NCBI GenBank assembly: GCA_902765005.1
Contig: CACWYB010000015.1
Coordinates: 1-35,340, forward strand
Length of the DNA stretch: 35,340 nucleotides
Source of the DNA: an uncultured Eubacteriales bacterium
GTDB lineage: Bacteria; Bacillota; Clostridia; Christensenellales; CAG-138
Direction of reading: 5' to 3'
Notes under the pieces: model-generated
Told to the model about the DNA's origin: nothing
What the model saw: the letters and a program-made list of their open reading frames with translations, nothing else
Database searches by the model: none
Position numbers and translations under genes: made by a program
Shown here: positions 33,564 through 35,340 of the stretch, piece by piece
Position numbering within the stretch: position 1 is the stretch's first letter
How the letters are laid out: each line of letters begins with the position of its first letter

Positions 33564-34445
33564 ATGGAGATCCGCATCTTACGGTATTTCCTGGCGGTGG
33601 CCAGGGAGGAGAATATGTCCCGGGCGGCAGAGCTTCTGCACGTCACACAGCCGACGCTGTCCAAGGCGCTGAAAGCCTTGGAGGATGAGCTCGGCAAGAA
33701 GCTGTTCACCCGTCACAGCTTCAGCATCGCGCTGACGGAAGAAGGCGTGCTGCTCAGAAACCGGGCGGAGGACCTGGTGTCCATGGCGGACAAGATCGAA
33801 CAGGAGTTTCTGTCCCTGGACGACATCACCGGCGGGGATCTGTATTTCGGTCTGGCGGAATCCTACCAGATACGGTATCTGGCCAGAGCGATCCAAGCAT
33901 TCAGGAAAGCCTATCCGGACCTGCGCTATCACATCACCAGCGGCGATACGGAGCAGGTCACGGAACGGCTGGATAAGGGGCTCCTGGATTTCGCGGTCAT
34001 CTTTGAACGCCCCGATGCGCGGAAGTATACTTTCATCCCATTCCCGGAGGCGGATCATTTCGGGGCGGTTGTTCCGGCAGGCTCCGCTTTGGCAAAGAAA
34101 GAATTCGTCACCGTCGATGATCTGATCGGTCTGCCGCTGTTCACCTCGGAACAGAGCTGGGAAAATGATATTCGGCCATGGGCGGGGGATCGTTTCTCGC
34201 AGCTTCATCTGGAAGGCACTTTCCGCCTTGCCTATAACGGATCGATGTTTGCAAAGGAAGGCTTGGGGATCCTGCTCACGCTGAACAATCTGGTCGACAC
34301 TTCGCCGGAAAACGGCCTGGTCTTCCGGGCGTTGCGGCCCCGCCTGGAAATGAAGCTGTATCTGATTTGGAATAAGTATCAGAGCTTCACCCCCATCGCG
34401 GAACGATTCCTGAAGCAGATCGAGGCTTCCTTCTCCCGAGAATAG
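33564..34445 (+). CDS. LysR-family transcriptional regulator
   Basis: 293 residues, typical length. The N-terminal winged helix-turn-helix is MEIRILRYFLAVAREEN, SRAAELLHVTQPTLSKALKALE, then KLFTR. The C-terminal ligand-binding domain runs from GDLYFGLAESYQIRYLARAI with RLDKGLLDFAVIFE. GGGAGGG upstream sets the start. Divergent from the hydrolase/lipoprotein/reductase operon, which it probably controls through the palindrome at 33504-33519. The inducer is unknown. It is followed by two short hairpins (34445-34457 and 34458-34475) without a T-tract. Confidence 0.93.
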   Translation: MEIRILRYFLAVAREENMSRAAELLHVTQPTLSKALKALEDELGKKLFTRHSFSIALTEEGVLLRNRAEDLVSMADKIEQEFLSLDDITGGDLYFGLAESYQIRYLARAIQAFRKAYPDLRYHITSGDTEQVTERLDKGLLDFAVIFERPDARKYTFIPFPEADHFGAVVPAGSALAKKEFVTVDDLIGLPLFTSEQSWENDIRPWAGDRFSQLHLEGTFRLAYNGSMFAKEGLGILLTLNNLVDTSPENGLVFRALRPRLEMKLYLIWNKYQSFTPIAERFLKQIEASFSRE

Positions 34446-34575
34446 AGGGCAACCCTCCTGCGGCGTTGACCGCAGACGATCTCAAAGCGCCTGATCATCG
34501 GTACGCATATGCCTTGGAAAGCAAATGTATCTCAAAAAAAGGACCGTGATCCGACGCAAAACCGAGATTATCTTC
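34446..34575. other. Non-coding spacer after lysR
   Basis: 130 nt with two small hairpins at its left end (GAGGG/CCCTC and CTGCGG/CCGCAG). No gene with a ribosome binding site is seen. Its right edge abuts the first tRNA-end repeat. Confidence 0.4.
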
Positions 34576-34576
34576 G

Positions 34577-34672
34577 GTGCCGGAAGCGGGGGTCTGCCCA
34601 TGCTGCTAAAAACACCACACTGTGGTGTTTTCTTAACGCAGCTTCGCCCCCCGTCCATCACAACAGTAAAGG
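34577..34672. repeat. Hairpin unit 1 with tRNA 3'-end sequence
   Basis: It begins with GTGCCGGAAGCGGGGGTC, the reverse complement of the 3' end of tRNA-Leu (34576-34594 with one more G). Nested inverted repeats follow: CGGGGG with CCCCCG, GCTGC with GCAGC, and a central ACACCACA/TGTGGTGT stem with A- and T-runs. It is a 96-nt near copy (3 differences) of unit 3 at 34848-34943. Confidence 0.7.
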
Positions 34673-34693
34673 GACCCCAAATGGGGTCCCTTT
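34668..34693. terminator. Terminator-like stem 1
   Basis: A perfect 11-bp stem AAAGGGACCCC/GGGGTCCCTTT with an AAAT loop. It occupies the same place relative to the tRNA-end copy as the stem at 34939-34964 but with different base pairs. Confidence 0.65.
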
Positions 34694-34795
34694 GGTGCCG
34701 GAAGCGGGGGTCGATTCGCGCCTGCGGGCTTGGTCGGGGTGCGGCTCTTGGGTGCCACTGGCACCCAATTCACTTCCGCACCCTTCGACCCCCGC
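34694..34795. repeat. Hairpin unit 2 with tRNA 3'-end sequence
   Basis: It starts with the tRNA end copy (34694-34712). The outer stem is an exact 11-bp pair GCGGGGGTCGA (34704-34714) with TCGACCCCCGC (34785-34795). A middle stem GGGTGCGG/CCGCACCC (34737-34744 with 34776-34783) and an inner stem TTGGGTGCCA/TGGCACCCAA (34748-34757 with 34759-34768) are nested inside. Confidence 0.7.
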
Positions 34796-34808
34796 ATAGA
34801 TCATAAAC

Positions 34809-34846
34809 AAAAACAAAAGCCGCCCTGAGGGGCGGCCCTTGTTTTT
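34809..34846. terminator. Bidirectional terminator inside the repeat array
   Basis: A GCCGCCC/GGGCGGC stem (34819-34825 with 34830-34836) flanked by an A-run on the left and TTGTTTTT on the right. Confidence 0.75.
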
Positions 34847-34847
34847 A

Positions 34848-34943
34848 GTGCCGGAAGCGGGGGTCTGCCCATGCTGCTAAAAACACCACACTGTGGTGTT
34901 TTCTTAACGCAGCTTCGACCCCCGTCCATTACAACAATAAAGG
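34848..34943. repeat. Hairpin unit 3 with tRNA 3'-end sequence
   Basis: 96 nt, a direct repeat of unit 1 at an offset of exactly 271 nt with 3 differences. The outer stem is perfect here: CGGGGGTC (34858-34865) with GACCCCCG (34917-34924). The middle stem is GCTGC 34873-34877 with GCAGC 34909-34913, and the inner stem is centred on 34891. Confidence 0.7.
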
Positions 34944-34964
34944 AGCTCCTGAAGGAGCTCCTTT
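34939..34964 (-). terminator. Terminator-like stem 2, after the tRNA-Leu 3' end
   Basis: A perfect 11-bp stem AAAGGAGCTCC/GGAGCTCCTTT with a 4-nt loop, directly after the CCA of the tRNA fragment on the minus strand and followed there by a T-rich stretch. Probably the original terminator of the tRNA gene. Confidence 0.7.
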
Positions 34965-35021
34965 GGTGCCGGAAGCGGGGGTCGAACCCGCACGGTGTCG
35001 CCACCACGGGATTTTGAGTCC
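34964..35021 (-). tRNA. tRNA-Leu(CAA) 3' fragment, truncated; probable att site
   Basis: Read on the minus strand it contains, from 5' to 3', part of the anticodon stem, the loop CTCAAAA (anticodon CAA, 35014-35016), a class II variable arm (GGTGGCGACACC), the T-arm (GCGGG, TTCGACC, CCCGC; 34975-34991), the 3' acceptor strand TTCCGGC, A73 and an encoded CCA (34964-34966). The 5' acceptor strand and D-arm are absent. The anticodon stem pairs until 35021, and the base at 35022 breaks pairing, so the junction is there. A tRNA 3' portion ending in the anticodon stem is the usual trace of site-specific integration. The intact gene should lie at the other end of the element. Confidence 0.8.
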
Positions 35022-35284
35022 TGTTTCGTAAAGCGAAGTTGGTTCGCTCTGACGCCGGTCAGGAGAACCTGGAGCAGTTGAAAAAGAGCCGGAAAACAAG
35101 AACATTTTGGCTGGAAGAAGGAAAAAAGTCCGTTGCGCCTGACAAAGTGCTTTTTCGGGAGCGTCGGAAAAAACATCGGAAATCGGAGGCCAAACGGAGG
35201 CCACGGCCCCAAAATCGGCCTTCCGGGACTATCTGGAACAGGCGTGCCATCTGCCATTGACAAACCACACACAGGAGGCAACCC
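35022..35284. other. Left end of a probable integrated element, non-coding
   Basis: 263 nt without a convincing gene. An AGCGAA/TTCGCT hairpin lies at 35032-35048. CGGAGGCCA is repeated directly at 35184-35192 and 35195-35203 (11-bp period), a possible arm-type or Xis binding site. Reading frames on both strands here have low-complexity, unrecognisable products. Confidence 0.45.
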
Positions 35285-35340
35285 ATGACCAGATTCGAGT
35301 ATGAACGCAAATTTGAAACCTACCCCGACCTGTTGACCAT
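35285..35340 (+). CDS. Start of a small gene, possibly excisionase-like (3' end outside window)
   Basis: Only 18 codons are visible (MTRFEYERKFETYPDLLT). AGGAGG at 35273-35278 is 6 nt upstream, an excellent site. The YPDLLT opening resembles the start of small helix-turn-helix/excisionase-type proteins of integrative elements in Clostridia, as I recall them. This is a weak match on few residues, but its position next to the tRNA junction supports it. Confidence 0.45.
   Translation, partial: MTRFEYERKFETYPDLLT

Noticed and set aside
34577-34983. Repeat array resembling a CRISPR
   Set aside because: Units are long, palindromic and few, with no short repeat and unique-spacer alternation and no cas genes.
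35039-35260. 73-codon plus-strand frame at the element edge
   Set aside because: Lys/Arg-rich low-complexity product without a ribosome binding site or family resemblance.

Overview
The window is a GC-rich stretch of a bacterial chromosome. Shine-Dalgarno sites are strong (AGGAGG type), genes are packed into short operons that often share ATGA overlaps, and many strong hairpin-plus-T-tract terminators are present. The gene content (CsoR, an Ami/Opp-type transporter with Gram-positive-style lipoprotein and permeases, DUF554, an iron-sulfur cysteine desulfidase, a ferredoxin-tailed aldo/keto reductase) points to an anaerobic Gram-positive member of the Clostridia, probably a gut-type GC-rich lineage. 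The species cannot be fixed from this sequence.

Layout. 1-1606: the 3' part of an isoleucyl-tRNA synthetase of the eukaryote-like type. 1620-1766: a pair of related palindromic elements in inverted orientation. 1793-2476: a DUF554 membrane protein. 2539-4412: a response regulator/histidine kinase pair. 4544-8825: glnS-gltX-ychF, ended by two tandem terminators. 9279-11141: a membrane-anchored beta-propeller protein behind a long untranslated leader.

11246-28948 is a large copper locus. It holds an HMA/SafE-type membrane/cupredoxin fusion, a second two-component system whose sensor loop is rich in Met and His, a CsoR repressor, a six-gene peptide-transporter-like operon (lipoprotein, two permeases, two ATPases, and a membrane-anchored ApbE-like protein), the copper ATPase copA with one N-terminal and two C-terminal HMA domains, and two near-identical copZ chaperones. 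The strongest observation is regulatory. A 17-18 bp palindrome (ATACC-N7/8-GGTAT, the CsoR type) fills the spacer between the -35 and -10 boxes in the same register at copA, at the second copZ and at the transporter operon. Variants lie just downstream of the transporter and two-component promoters. The peptide-like transporter and its ApbE-like partner therefore appear to belong to the copper regulon, which is unexpected for an Ami/Opp system.

29020-30318: a cysteine desulfidase-family gene, ended by a bidirectional terminator. 30397-33424 (minus): an operon of a small conserved protein, an alpha/beta hydrolase, a cyclophilin-like lipoprotein and an aldo/keto reductase, divergent from a LysR regulator at 33564-34445 with overlapping promoters and a perfect palindrome between them.

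34446-35340 is non-coding and repeat-rich. It carries the 3' part of a tRNA-Leu(CAA) on the minus strand, broken in the anticodon stem (a probable attachment site of an integrated element that begins near 35022), three further copies of the tRNA 3' end, and nested hairpins and terminators in a 271-bp direct duplication. The terminator stems differ in sequence between the copies but stay fully paired. A small gene starting at 35285 and running off the window may be excisionase-like.
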